A stretch of 51,156 bases of DNA. Source: a virus. Location of the stretch: positions 1 to 51,156 of IMG/VR virus record IMGVR_UViG_3300028430_000211; one strand, written 5' to 3'. Position 1 is the stretch's first letter; the number at the start of each line of letters is the position of its first letter. Positions 1 through 7,042 of this stretch are shown piece after piece. A model generated the notes under the pieces. That model did no database searches and was not told the DNA's origin. It worked only from the letters and a program-made list of their open reading frames with translations. The position numbers and the translations under genes were made by a program.

Positions 1-72
1 ACCATCGCCCGCGAGGCCGTCCTAGATAAGCTGGCGAGCGAGGCGCAGGAGCAAGGCATGGGCTATGAGTGA
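1..72 (+). CDS. 3' end of a gene entering from the left edge
   Basis: Frame 1 is open from the first base and ends at a TGA at 70-72. It gives 23 residues ending in EQGMGYE. The start lies outside the window. The end overlaps the ATG of the next gene at 65, as at most junctions here, which supports it being real. The fragment is too short to assign a function. Confidence 0.5.
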   Translation, partial: TIAREAVLDKLASEAQEQGMGYE

Positions 73-283
73 GATTCAAGAAGTTTGGTCACTGGTCATT
101 GTGTTCGGCGTCTTGTTTACGGTGGCGAGCATAGCCGTTGTGGCCCTGCTCTGGGCGGTGTTTTACCTGAACGACGTGATCCGCGACCTGCGCTTTGAAC
201 TTGAAGTCGCGCAGGACGAATGTGATTCGCTGACACGGTGGATCGACACGCTGGAGGTTAGGCTTGAGGAGGATGACCAGTGA
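65..283 (+). CDS. small single-pass membrane protein with coiled-coil tail
   Basis: This 72-residue protein has one hydrophobic segment at about residues 9-35. A charged, heptad-like stretch follows (about 40-70) and ends in EEDDQ. The layout suggests an inner-membrane anchor with a short cytoplasmic coiled coil. The start overlaps the end of the preceding open frame, and its stop overlaps the GTG of the next gene. I recognise no family. Its position among tiny early genes would fit a host-takeover or membrane-associated accessory role, but that is inference. Confidence 0.6.
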   Translation: MSEIQEVWSLVIVFGVLFTVASIAVVALLWAVFYLNDVIRDLRFELEVAQDECDSLTRWIDTLEVRLEEDDQ

Positions 284-459
284 GTGACTTCGCTAAAGAC
301 TTTATTTCGCTGGAAGATGGGTATTACTACTACTGGCCCCATTCCGGGAAGGGTGCCTTCAGCGCCGACAACTTGAGAGCCATCGCAGACGAACTAGATC
401 GAAAAAACAAGCCTTGGGACGATCAGGTGCAAGCATACTTTAATGAGGCCGACCAGTGA
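280..459 (+). CDS. small conserved-type early protein, GTG start
   Basis: This 59-residue gene starts at GTG 280, inside the stop region of the previous gene (GTGA overlap). A GAGGAGG Shine-Dalgarno at 266-272, seven bases upstream, decides the start. The product begins SDFAKDFISLEDGYYYYWP, is rich in aromatic residues early and ends FNEADQ. The helix NLRAIADELDRKN follows a small N-terminal region. Function is not recognised. It is easy to miss because it has no early ATG. Confidence 0.65.
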   Translation: MSDFAKDFISLEDGYYYYWPHSGKGAFSADNLRAIADELDRKNKPWDDQVQAYFNEADQ

Positions 460-629
460 ACTTCCGACGCCCCACCGCCTCAGACCTGCCCGTTCGCTTT
501 GTCGGACACGTTATGCCAAGTCATCCAGCCCGGCCTGTTACAGACTGGATGGAGGCGACAAGGTATCGACCGGACCAGAAAGAGCGGTCCTACGTTTGGC
601 CAAACCTGACACGAAAGGTACCGTGGTGA
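456..629 (+). CDS. small early protein, GTG start
   Basis: This 57-residue frame begins at GTG 456, which overlaps the TGA of the gene before it. GAGG at 445-448 sits seven bases upstream. It ends at TGA 627-629, which overlaps the ATG of the next gene. The product is basic and rich in Arg, Pro and Trp, and ends LTRKVPW. The start/stop coupling on both sides and the ribosome site favour it over the alternative frame starting at 443. Function unknown. Confidence 0.5.
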   Translation: MNFRRPTASDLPVRFVGHVMPSHPARPVTDWMEATRYRPDQKERSYVWPNLTRKVPW

Positions 630-799
630 TGACCTACCCACCCGAACTGCAAGACTACTACGACGCGCACGACGCTATGATGGACGCGGAGCGTTGGGGA
701 TACGAAGCAACGTGGTCTACCTATTACGGCGACTACAAAGTCGCCCGGGCGAGCGCCGTCAAGGCTGGCCATCTGCCTGAGAAGCCGGAGTTTGGATGA
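629..799 (+). CDS. small tyrosine-rich early protein
   Basis: This 56-residue protein starts MTYPPELQDYYDAHDAMMD and is rich in Tyr, Trp and Asp. The ATG at 629 overlaps the stop of the previous gene (TGATG). The same frame is open back to 443, but the residues before the ATG look like random Arg/Pro/Ser-rich shadow sequence, so the short start is preferred. The end overlaps the next ATG. No family recognised. Confidence 0.55.
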   Translation: MTYPPELQDYYDAHDAMMDAERWGYEATWSTYYGDYKVARASAVKAGHLPEKPEFG

Positions 800-993
800 T
801 GCCCGCGCATACGACTTGGACGGACGAAGAACACGAGACCCTTGTACATATGTGGGGGGCAGGGCACACCGCCGCCGAGATCGCTAAGGCTCTAGGAAAG
901 ACCCGGTACTCCGTGCTCGGGCGCGCCCACAGACAAGGTATTAGCCGTAACGGAGTACCCCTGTCGTGGTGGAGGAAGCCGGATGAAGGTTAA
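796..993 (+). CDS. GcrA-like DNA-binding protein (mini-GcrA)
   Basis: This 65-residue protein is almost entirely one helix-turn-helix unit. The core TWTDEEHETLVHMWGAG, then TAAEIAKALG, then a YSVLGRAHRQGI recognition helix closely follows the N-terminal domain of GcrA (W-TDE...LKKLW...SASQIA..LG.VTRNAVIGKVHRLGL). GcrA is an alphaproteobacterial regulator that binds promoters and sigma70. The long C-terminal part of GcrA is missing. A GGAG at 787-790 supports ATG 796; ATG 799 is the alternative. It probably acts as an early transcription regulator or anti-host factor. The family resemblance is by eye. Confidence 0.6.
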   Translation: MMPAHTTWTDEEHETLVHMWGAGHTAAEIAKALGKTRYSVLGRAHRQGISRNGVPLSWWRKPDEG

Positions 994-1231
994 GGAGGTT
1001 CACGCCGGGAGGCTGTACCGGGTAAAAACGCTCGGGCTTTTTGGGTTCGACGCCCTACCGGGCGGGTACCTGTGGGTGGCGGAAGAGTCCGGGCAGTTAT
1101 CCACCAAAGGGGGCAGCTACGTTCGCACGCCGTTCCCCTTTCGCTCTGTGGCTACTGGAGAAGTCCTTGAAATGTCTCCAAGGTATCTGGATCAGCTCGG
1201 GCTGGAGGAAGCCGATGGCGGCGACACCTGA
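983..1231 (+). CDS. duplicated small protein, copy 1
   Basis: This 82-residue protein is a paralogue of the next gene. Both have AGRLYRV, then GYL(W/Y)VAEESG, then PFxSVATGE, and end LEEAD(G/D)GDT. The glycine- and beta-rich pattern suggests a small barrel-like fold. GGAGGA at 971-976 drives the ATG at 983. The last bases overlap the start of copy 2, so the two genes and their ribosome site duplicated as a unit. Function unknown. Confidence 0.65.
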   Translation: MKVKEVHAGRLYRVKTLGLFGFDALPGGYLWVAEESGQLSTKGGSYVRTPFPFRSVATGEVLEMSPRYLDQLGLEEADGGDT

Positions 1232-1463
1232 GATAATCATAGCGGGGAGGCTGTACCGGGTAACGCATGATCCATACGGGGCGTTCGCGGGTCACCAAGG
1301 GTACCTTTACGTCGCGGAGGAGTCCGGGAGGGTAAGCCGTAGGGGTATCCCGTCGGCGGCACCAATTCCTTTCCTATCCGTGGCTACCGGCGAGACGCGC
1401 TACATATCCGGGTTGGCGATAACCTTTTACCAACTGGAGGAAGCCGATGACGGCGACACCTGA
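1215..1463 (+). CDS. duplicated small protein, copy 2
   Basis: This 82-residue protein is a paralogue of the preceding gene (AGRLYRV, GYLYVAEESG, PFLSVATGE, QLEEADDGDT). The frame is open upstream to 1041, but the ATG at 1215 matches the coupling used by its neighbours, with GGAGGA at 1204-1209. It overlaps the end of copy 1 and the start of the nuclease gene. The two copies have diverged most in the first third. Function unknown. Confidence 0.65.
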   Translation: MAATPEIIIAGRLYRVTHDPYGAFAGHQGYLYVAEESGRVSRRGIPSAAPIPFLSVATGETRYISGLAITFYQLEEADDGDT

Positions 1464-1746
1464 GAAGAAGGTTAAGGCCCGGGTGGAGGCCATGCTCAAG
1501 GCTAGGGGGGTTTACTATTTCTTCCCGGCCACGCATGGTTACGGACGGAGTGGAGTCCCTGACATCGTCGCCTGTGCCCGTGGGCAGTTCCTAGCCATAG
1601 AGTGCAAGGCCGGGAACAATAAACCCACGGCGCTACAGGTACGGGAACTGGAGCGCATAAAGCAATCCGGTGGTGTAGGATTAGTAATCCGTGAAGACAA
1701 CTTCGACGAGCTAGAGCAACTGCTGGAGCAACTATGCCGGTCCTGA
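1447..1746 (+). CDS. VRR-NUC domain nuclease
   Basis: This 99-residue protein is a minimal VRR-NUC (PD-(D/E)XK superfamily) enzyme. The catalytic pattern is visible: GVPDIVAC (the Asp) and FLAIECKAG (Glu-x-Lys), followed by a helix and GVGLVIRED. Such stand-alone phage VRR-NUC proteins are thought to cut branched or structured DNA, and they commonly sit beside phage polymerase and SNF2 genes, as here. The start is coupled to copy 2 of the duplicated gene. The end overlaps the polymerase ATG by 13 bases. The substrate is inferred from the family. Confidence 0.85.
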   Translation: MTATPEKKVKARVEAMLKARGVYYFFPATHGYGRSGVPDIVACARGQFLAIECKAGNNKPTALQVRELERIKQSGGVGLVIREDNFDELEQLLEQLCRS

Positions 1747-3599
1747 CCATCGACTTCGAAACTTATTACGATACGGACTTCAGTCTGTCCAAGATGACGA
1801 CTGAGGAATACATCCGGAGTCCACGGTTCGAGGTGATCGGGGTAAGTGTAAAGGTAGAAAGCGAACCCCCCCGCTGGTTCTCCGGCAACCTGTCCGACAC
1901 CTACAAGTGGCTCCTGCGCTTCCCGTGGGCTACCTCCATCGCCGTGGCGCACAACGCCGCCTTCGACATGGCCATCCTGAACTGGATTTTCGATATCCGT
2001 CCGGCGCGGATCGCGGACACGCTCTCTATGGCTAGGGCGATAGACGGACCGGATGCAGGGAACAGCCTCGCCAAGCTGGCGGAACGCCACGGCCTCGGGG
2101 TCAAGGGCAACGAGGTCATCAACGCGCTAGGCAAGCGCCGACTGGATTTCTCCCCGGCGGAACTGGCGAGGTACGGGGAGTACTGCTGCAACGACGGCGA
2201 CCTGACCTACGACCTGTTCAACAAGCTGGCGACCGGGTTCCCCCTAGCGGAGCTGCGGACCATCGACCTGACCATCCGTATGTTCACGGAGCCAGTGCTG
2301 GGTCTGGACCGGGAAGTGCTGGAGGACCACCTCGGACAAGTGCTGGACCGCAAGGCGAAGCTGCTCGACGGGGTAGGCATCTCCTCCGAAGACCTTATGA
2401 GCAACGACAAGCTCGCCCGGGTCATTGCCGACGTAGGCGTGCATCCCCCGACCAAGATCAGCCCCACCACCGGTAAGGAGACTTGGGCCTTCGCCAAGAA
2501 CGACGAGGAGTTCAAGGCCCTGCTGGAGCATGAGAACGAGCTCGTCCAAGCCATCGTGGCTGCGCGGCTAGGGATCAAGTCCACGCTGGAGGAGACCCGG
2601 ACCCAACGGTTCATCGACATTTCCAAGCGCGGGACCCTGCCCGTGCCCCTACGCTACTACGCAGCTCACACGGGGCGCTGGGGTGGCGACGACAAGATCA
2701 ACCTCCAGAACCTGCCCCGCAAGTCTCCCCTGAAGAAGTCCATACGCGCCCCCGAGGGGTTCCTGTTGGTGGACTGCGACTCCAGCCAGATCGAGGCCCG
2801 GACCCTGGCTTGGCTGGCTGGGCAGAACGACCTTGTCCAGTTCTTCGAGAGGAACAACGCCGAGATCGCGGCGGGCGTTGCCAAGGCGGACATGCAGTTC
2901 GACCCCTACAAGATCATGGCCTCCGGTATCTACGGGGTACCTGTGTCGGAGGTGACGGACGACCAGCGGTTCGTGGGCAAGACTACTATCCTTGGCAGCG
3001 GCTACGGCATGGGAGCGGCGAAGTTCCAAGCCCAGCTCAAAAACTTCAAGGTGGATATGGAGCTTGAGGAGTGCAAGCGGATCATCAACGTGTACCGACG
3101 CACCTACCCGCGCATCGTGGACTTCTGGAGTCGGGCCGACATGGCGCTGGAAGCCATGATGCAGAACATGACCGCACCTCTGGACGACATAGGGGTCCTG
3201 CTCGTTGGGCAGGGCAACTCCATCCGCCTGCCGAACTCCCTCCTTATCCGCTACGAGAATCTGCGTAAGTGGGTGGACCCCAAGGACGGCAAGACCCGCA
3301 CCATCTACGACACCAAGAAGGGCAAGAGCATCGTGCCCAAGTCCACGTGGGGCGGCGCGGTCACGGAAAACGTCTGTCAGGCGGTGGCTAGGATCATCAT
3401 CGCTGGGCAGATGCTCAAGATTGCGGAACGATACAAGGTGGTTATGACCGTCCACGACAGCGTGGTGGCCGTGGTTCCGAAGGACAAGGCCGACGAGGCC
3501 CGGGCTTATATTGAGGCGTGTATGAGGACCCCGCCCCCGTGGGCGCAGGGCCTGCCTCTTAACTGTGAGAGCAAGATGGGAGAGACCTATGGCGGATGA
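1734..3599 (+). CDS. DNA polymerase I, family A, with 3'-5' exonuclease
   Basis: This 621-residue replicative polymerase has a proofreading exonuclease in its first third: DFETY (D7, E9), AHNAAFDM and the NDGDLTYDL region. The polymerase core follows. Motif A is DSSQIEAR with D349, motif B is K416 to GYG at 423-425, and motif C is VHDS with H574 and D575. All catalytic acids are present, so it should be active in both functions. No 5' nuclease domain is present, as in T7-type and many phage enzymes. It overlaps the nuclease gene upstream and the next gene downstream. Confidence 0.95.
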   Translation: MPVLTIDFETYYDTDFSLSKMTTEEYIRSPRFEVIGVSVKVESEPPRWFSGNLSDTYKWLLRFPWATSIAVAHNAAFDMAILNWIFDIRPARIADTLSMARAIDGPDAGNSLAKLAERHGLGVKGNEVINALGKRRLDFSPAELARYGEYCCNDGDLTYDLFNKLATGFPLAELRTIDLTIRMFTEPVLGLDREVLEDHLGQVLDRKAKLLDGVGISSEDLMSNDKLARVIADVGVHPPTKISPTTGKETWAFAKNDEEFKALLEHENELVQAIVAARLGIKSTLEETRTQRFIDISKRGTLPVPLRYYAAHTGRWGGDDKINLQNLPRKSPLKKSIRAPEGFLLVDCDSSQIEARTLAWLAGQNDLVQFFERNNAEIAAGVAKADMQFDPYKIMASGIYGVPVSEVTDDQRFVGKTTILGSGYGMGAAKFQAQLKNFKVDMELEECKRIINVYRRTYPRIVDFWSRADMALEAMMQNMTAPLDDIGVLLVGQGNSIRLPNSLLIRYENLRKWVDPKDGKTRTIYDTKKGKSIVPKSTWGGAVTENVCQAVARIIIAGQMLKIAERYKVVMTVHDSVVAVVPKDKADEARAYIEACMRTPPPWAQGLPLNCESKMGETYGG

Positions 3600-4185
3600 A
3601 CCGCAACTGCACGACCTGACCAAGATGCTGCTAACGCGGCTGGAGAGCAACCCGGAGGAGTTTAGTACAGGGAAGAGTAGGTCTAACTTCAAGTGGTACT
3701 ACGCCGTCGAGGCGGTGCGCGAGCATGGGGCCAAGCTGGACAAGGAGACCCTGAACGCCGCCCTGCATAAGTTCCAAATGGACGAGGCGCACGTAGCTGC
3801 GTTGAAGCTGCTTATGGACGCGGCGGACAACCAGAACGAACGTGTAGGTCAAGGTTCTACACGGGTACAGCATAACCCGCCCGGGCATCTGGGTATGTCC
3901 GGTATAAACCAAATGGGCGTCCCCTCTTTCGGCGGTAGCGGCGGCGGTTTCGGGGGTAACGGCGCCGCCAAGGCGTACAGCGATATGCTTAAGCGACAGT
4001 TCGAGCTGGTGCAGCAAGAAAAGGCGTTGGCCCTGTTCAAGTCCCAATACAACGCAGCGCATCAAACCCACGAACTTACCGTGGGTGGCGTAACAGCGAC
4101 GATGACCCGGGATGAAGCCGAAGAACTTGGGCTAAAGTCTAAGGAAACCATCCGCCAAGCACTTAAGAGGAAGCTAGGACTATGA
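3589..4185 (+). CDS. replication-module protein of unknown function
   Basis: This is a 198-residue protein. The ATG at 3589 (MADEPQLHDL) overlaps the polymerase stop; a longer start at 3565 is less likely. The N-terminal helical region (1-95) is followed by a Gly/Ser-rich flexible linker (about 105-130, SFGGSGGGFGGNG) and a C-terminal helical region with ELTVGGVTATMTRDEAEELG and a basic end (ALKRKLGL). It lies between the polymerase and a methyltransferase-like gene. The flexible linker between two folded parts would suit an adaptor or DNA-associated factor; no family recognised. Confidence 0.65.
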   Translation: MADEPQLHDLTKMLLTRLESNPEEFSTGKSRSNFKWYYAVEAVREHGAKLDKETLNAALHKFQMDEAHVAALKLLMDAADNQNERVGQGSTRVQHNPPGHLGMSGINQMGVPSFGGSGGGFGGNGAAKAYSDMLKRQFELVQQEKALALFKSQYNAAHQTHELTVGGVTATMTRDEAEELGLKSKETIRQALKRKLGL

Positions 4186-4778
4186 GCAACGACTACGAGT
4201 TTACCAACAACTGGTTTGCCCACGCGCCGGAGGTCTGGACGCACCTGATCCCCATGCTTCCCGGTACGCCAGGAGAGCGTAGCTTCCTTGAGATCGGCTC
4301 TTACGAGGGGCGCAGCGCCATCTGGATCGCGGAGAACATGATGCAGGGAGACGACAGCCTCTACAGCGTGGATACGTGGGAAGGGGGAGAAGAGCACTCC
4401 GCAGAGGACATGGACGCGGTCCTGCAAAGGTTTGCCCGAAACAAAGAGAAGCTGGAGAACCGAAAGAATGTAAATTGGCGCTATACCCGAGAGGCGTCGG
4501 TAGACGCTCTAGGAGAGCTGTTTTTTATCGGGAGTATGTTCGAGTTCATCTACATCGACGGGTCCCATCAGGCTAAGGACGTCCTGACTGACGCCTGCAT
4601 GGCATGGCAAGTGCTCACCCCCGGGGGCATCATGGTCTTTGATGACTACCTGTGGGGGGACAAGCGGGACGTCCTGCACCGACCCAAACTGGCCATCGAC
4701 GCCTTCGTCAACATCTTCGCAGAGGACCTGACGGTCCTGCATGTGGGTAACCAGCTAGTCGTTAAGAGGAACCAATGA
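4182..4778 (+). CDS. class I SAM-dependent methyltransferase-like protein
   Basis: This 198-residue protein has the Rossmann pattern of Methyltransf_24-type enzymes. SFLEIGSYEGRSA is the SAM-binding loop at about residues 36-48. It is followed by LYSVDTWEGG (acidic end of strand 2), FIYIDGSH (strand 4 with catalytic-type Asp) and PGGIMVFDDY (strand 5). This group often methylates sugars or small molecules, not DNA; no DNA methyltransferase DPPY or PC motif is visible. It overlaps both neighbours by four bases. The substrate is unknown. Confidence 0.8.
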   Translation: MSNDYEFTNNWFAHAPEVWTHLIPMLPGTPGERSFLEIGSYEGRSAIWIAENMMQGDDSLYSVDTWEGGEEHSAEDMDAVLQRFARNKEKLENRKNVNWRYTREASVDALGELFFIGSMFEFIYIDGSHQAKDVLTDACMAWQVLTPGGIMVFDDYLWGDKRDVLHRPKLAIDAFVNIFAEDLTVLHVGNQLVVKRNQ

Positions 4779-4963
4779 CCAACCTTGAGCTTTTTTTCGG
4801 CCTCGGGCTTGTCGGGGCCGCTGTATGGGTGGGTGTCTCCGCTGACATGCTAGCCCGCAGGGACGCGACGATCCGCGAGCTGCGGCATCAGCTTTCTGAG
4901 TTTCTGGATAACGCCCCACCACGGGACGAACGCGGGCGGTTTAGGAAGAGGAGGCCGTTTTGA
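4775..4963 (+). CDS. small membrane-anchored protein with basic tail
   Basis: This 62-residue protein has a hydrophobic segment at about residues 4-24 (LELFFGLGLVGAAVWVGV). A helical stretch follows (RRDATIRELRHQLSEFL), and the C-terminus is very basic (RGRFRKRRPF). It is likely a single-pass inner-membrane protein with a nucleic-acid- or lipid-binding tail. Four-base overlaps lie on both sides. No family recognised. Confidence 0.6.
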   Translation: MTNLELFFGLGLVGAAVWVGVSADMLARRDATIRELRHQLSEFLDNAPPRDERGRFRKRRPF

Positions 4964-5199
4964 CCGCTAAGCAGCCCATACCGGGCATATTACCCGACCG
5001 GGTCCGGGAAGCCCTAGAGGAGACCCTGTTACCGTGGAACCTTGAGATCGGCGGCAAACACTGGAAGATCAAGCTGGACGGGAGGCTTGTCGGCGTCCTC
5101 CCGAAAAGTAAGAAGATGCACGACGCCAGTGGACGGCCTATAAAGAACACCATCGCCCAGATACGCAGGACGGCGAAGGAAATCAGAGGAAGCCCATGA
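4960..5199 (+). CDS. small HicA-like fold protein, TTG start
   Basis: This 79-residue protein starts at TTG 4960, overlapping the stop of the previous gene. The centre (GGKHWKIKLDGRLVGVLPKS) followed by NTIAQIRRTAKE resembles the double-stranded-RNA-binding-like fold of HicA-type proteins (G-x-H-x-x, then a P-S turn, then a basic helix). Without a neighbouring HicB antitoxin, a toxin role cannot be claimed. Small proteins of this type occur widely in phages without known function. Confidence 0.55.
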   Translation: MTAKQPIPGILPDRVREALEETLLPWNLEIGGKHWKIKLDGRLVGVLPKSKKMHDASGRPIKNTIAQIRRTAKEIRGSP

Positions 5200-5387
5200 C
5201 CCCCTGCTCGAAGCCGCCGAGCACCGACAAGCCCATTCGGGTGAGGCTCAGGAGCGGGACCGAAACAGCCGTGTACCGCCCGGTGAAAGATTGGTGGTGG
5301 GGTAAAGCGACCGAGGCCGAGTTTGGCGAGAGTTGGCGGTCCAAGCTCCCGCTTGAAGTAGTAGCGTACGAGGAGAAGCCCGAGTGA
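5196..5387 (+). CDS. small protein of unknown function
   Basis: This 63-residue protein contains RVRLRSGTETAVYRPVKDWWWG, a short beta-rich and tryptophan-rich core. It is coupled by ATGA-type overlaps to the genes on each side. The amphipathic strands suggest a small barrel. No family recognised. Confidence 0.5.
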   Translation: MTPCSKPPSTDKPIRVRLRSGTETAVYRPVKDWWWGKATEAEFGESWRSKLPLEVVAYEEKPE

Positions 5388-6058
5388 CAGCATGGTCCTA
5401 TAGCAGCATCAAGACGTTCGACCAGTGTCCGAAGAAGTTCTTCCACCTACGGGTGGCTAAGGACGTGGAAGATGTTGCGGGTCCTGAGGCGAGCTATGGG
5501 ACCGAGCTACACGCGGCTGCGGAGCTTTACATCAAGGACGGGACCCCCATCCCAGAGAAGTTCGCCTTTATCCGGCCATACGTTGAAGAACTGGATAAGC
5601 GCGCAGGGGTAAAGTACGCCGAGCTGAAGATCGGTGTGCGCAAGGAAGACGGTGCCTACCTGCCCTGCGGGTTCTTCGACAGGGGCGTATGGTACCGGGG
5701 TGTGATCGACCTGCTGGTGGTGGACGGACGCCGCGCGTGGATGATCGACTACAAGACCGGCAAGAGCGCCAAGTACGCCGATATGAAGCAGCTGGACCTG
5801 ATGGCGGGCGCTGTGTTCACCCACTTCCCGGAGGTGGAGGTCATCAAGTCTGGGCTTCTGTTCGTCGTGAGCAAGGAGTTCCCGAAGAAGACCCACGTGC
5901 GCGAGAAGCAGGGGGAGTACCTGTCCGTCTTCGCCACCCAGCTTGACCGACTGGACAGCGCCAAGGAGAATGGGGTGTGGAACCCCAAGCAGGGTCCGCT
6001 GTGCGGCTGGTGCCCGGTGAAAGCCTGCGAGCACAATCAACCGAGGAGGGGCTGGTGA
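5384..6058 (+). CDS. Cas4/RecB-like PD-(D/E)XK nuclease with cysteine cluster
   Basis: This 224-residue protein starts at GTG 5384. It opens with WSYSSIKTFDQCPKKFF, the first-helix cysteine motif of the Cas4/AddB PDDEXK_1 group. GTELHAA supplies the motif I histidine, GVIDLLVV the catalytic Asp and MIDYKTGK the Asp-x-Lys. The C-terminus has CGWCPVKAC, which with the N-terminal Cys gives four cysteines, the pattern used to bind a 4Fe-4S cluster. Such enzymes are DNA exonucleases that process ends during recombination. It sits in the replication module between small genes. Confidence 0.85.
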   Translation: MTAWSYSSIKTFDQCPKKFFHLRVAKDVEDVAGPEASYGTELHAAAELYIKDGTPIPEKFAFIRPYVEELDKRAGVKYAELKIGVRKEDGAYLPCGFFDRGVWYRGVIDLLVVDGRRAWMIDYKTGKSAKYADMKQLDLMAGAVFTHFPEVEVIKSGLLFVVSKEFPKKTHVREKQGEYLSVFATQLDRLDSAKENGVWNPKQGPLCGWCPVKACEHNQPRRGW

Positions 6059-6258
6059 GGCTGGTACGCATCAAGGATTCTAACTTCGGGGCGACCGAAA
6101 ACAGCTACCTGCAACGCAGGAAGGACAAGCACGGCTACATCTACCAAGTCGTAGACGAGCAGGCGCACGGAGCCGTCCTCGTAGCCAAGTCTGTCGCGAC
6201 CGGGGCCGAGATCACGGTCATCAGCGCGCACGTTGAGGATTTACCCGTAGACGCGTAG
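6055..6258 (+). CDS. small protein of unknown function, GTG start
   Basis: This 67-residue protein starts at GTG 6055, overlapping the nuclease stop (GTGA), with GAGGAGGGG just upstream. The frame is open further upstream, but that part is the nuclease gene in another frame. The product (VRLVRIKDSNFGATENSY...) is a basic, beta-rich small protein. It is followed by an 18-base gap before the HNH gene. No family recognised. Confidence 0.5.
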   Translation: MRLVRIKDSNFGATENSYLQRRKDKHGYIYQVVDEQAHGAVLVAKSVATGAEITVISAHVEDLPVDA

Positions 6259-6276
6259 CGGTTATCTTCCACGCCC

Positions 6277-6738
6277 ATGGTCGAGCGTGCTCCCGTGGCG
6301 TGTAAGGTGTGCAGCAGGGTCTTCGAACCCCTGAAGTCCACGCACCTGTATTGTAGCCGCTACTGCCGGGAGCAGCGGCGCAGGATCACGGTCAAGTCCA
6401 CGGAGTATCAGTACCGCAGTATCAGTGGGGACTGGCGCAGGTACTTTGGTCGCCTCTGCGCAACCAAGGGGCGCAGGAAATTTATTACCCCCCAAGACTG
6501 CCTAGACATACTAGAGAAGCAGCAAGGGCGTTGCGCGCTTTCTGGAGAAATTTTGACCTGCCGTTTAGAGCGCGGGAAACCTCGACCCACAAACGCCAGC
6601 ATCGACCGGAAGAACCCCGGGGGGAGCTACGCGCCCGAAAATGTACAGCTGGTATGCTCTGTGCTAAACAGCTTCAGGGGCGCGACCCCCCTCAACGAGT
6701 TCATCAGCTGGTGTAAGAAGGTAGCCGCCCATGGCTAA
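6277..6738 (+). CDS. HNH / endonuclease VII-like protein with zinc ribbon
   Basis: This 153-residue protein has an N-terminal zinc ribbon (CKVC, then YCSRYC, at about residues 9-30). A helical linker follows. The C-terminal nuclease-like region is ITPQDCLDILEKQQGRCALSG, then ASIDRKNPGGSY and PENVQLVCSVLN. The order cysteine-turn, S-I-D-R and N-V-Q fits HNH enzymes of the endonuclease VII type. It could be a Holliday-junction resolvase-like enzyme of the replication module or a homing endonuclease. The next start lies inside its end. Confidence 0.7.
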   Translation: MVERAPVACKVCSRVFEPLKSTHLYCSRYCREQRRRITVKSTEYQYRSISGDWRRYFGRLCATKGRRKFITPQDCLDILEKQQGRCALSGEILTCRLERGKPRPTNASIDRKNPGGSYAPENVQLVCSVLNSFRGATPLNEFISWCKKVAAHG

Positions 6739-7024
6739 GAAGCCCCGCAATTACAAGCGCGAGTACGAGCTGTACCACGGCAAGCCCGAGCAGATTAAAA
6801 ACCGGAACGCCCGCAACGCGGCCCGGGCGAAGCTCATGAAGGCGGGCAAAGTGCATAAGGGCGACGGCATGGACGTGGCGCACACAAAAGCGTTTGACAA
6901 AGGCGGGAGCAACGGCGACGGTGTGCGGGTGGAGCCTGCGTCGAAGAACCGTTCCTTCGCCCGGGACTCGAAAAACAACCTCGTCTCCGAGACAAGCAAG
7001 AGAGAGCGTAAGCGGAGACGGTAG
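6731..7024 (+). CDS. HNH-fold-like basic protein
   Basis: This 97-residue protein is strongly basic. GDGMDVAHTKAFDKGGS followed by VRVEPASKNRSFARD matches the layout of small phage HNH-like proteins (D-H...P-x-x-G-G... then N-R-S-F). The usual zinc cysteines are absent, so catalysis is uncertain. The Lys/Arg-rich ends (KPRNYKREYE, RERKRRR) suggest DNA binding. It overlaps the preceding HNH gene, and the pair may be co-produced. Confidence 0.6.
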   Translation: MAKKPRNYKREYELYHGKPEQIKNRNARNAARAKLMKAGKVHKGDGMDVAHTKAFDKGGSNGDGVRVEPASKNRSFARDSKNNLVSETSKRERKRRR

Positions 7025-7042
7025 GCCACTTGGAGCAAACTG

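Noticed and set aside
443-628. Upstream extension of the gene at 629-799 to a start at 443
   Set aside because: The residues before 629 look like Arg/Ser/Pro-rich shadow, and a coupled GTG gene (456-629) with a good ribosome site fills the same interval.
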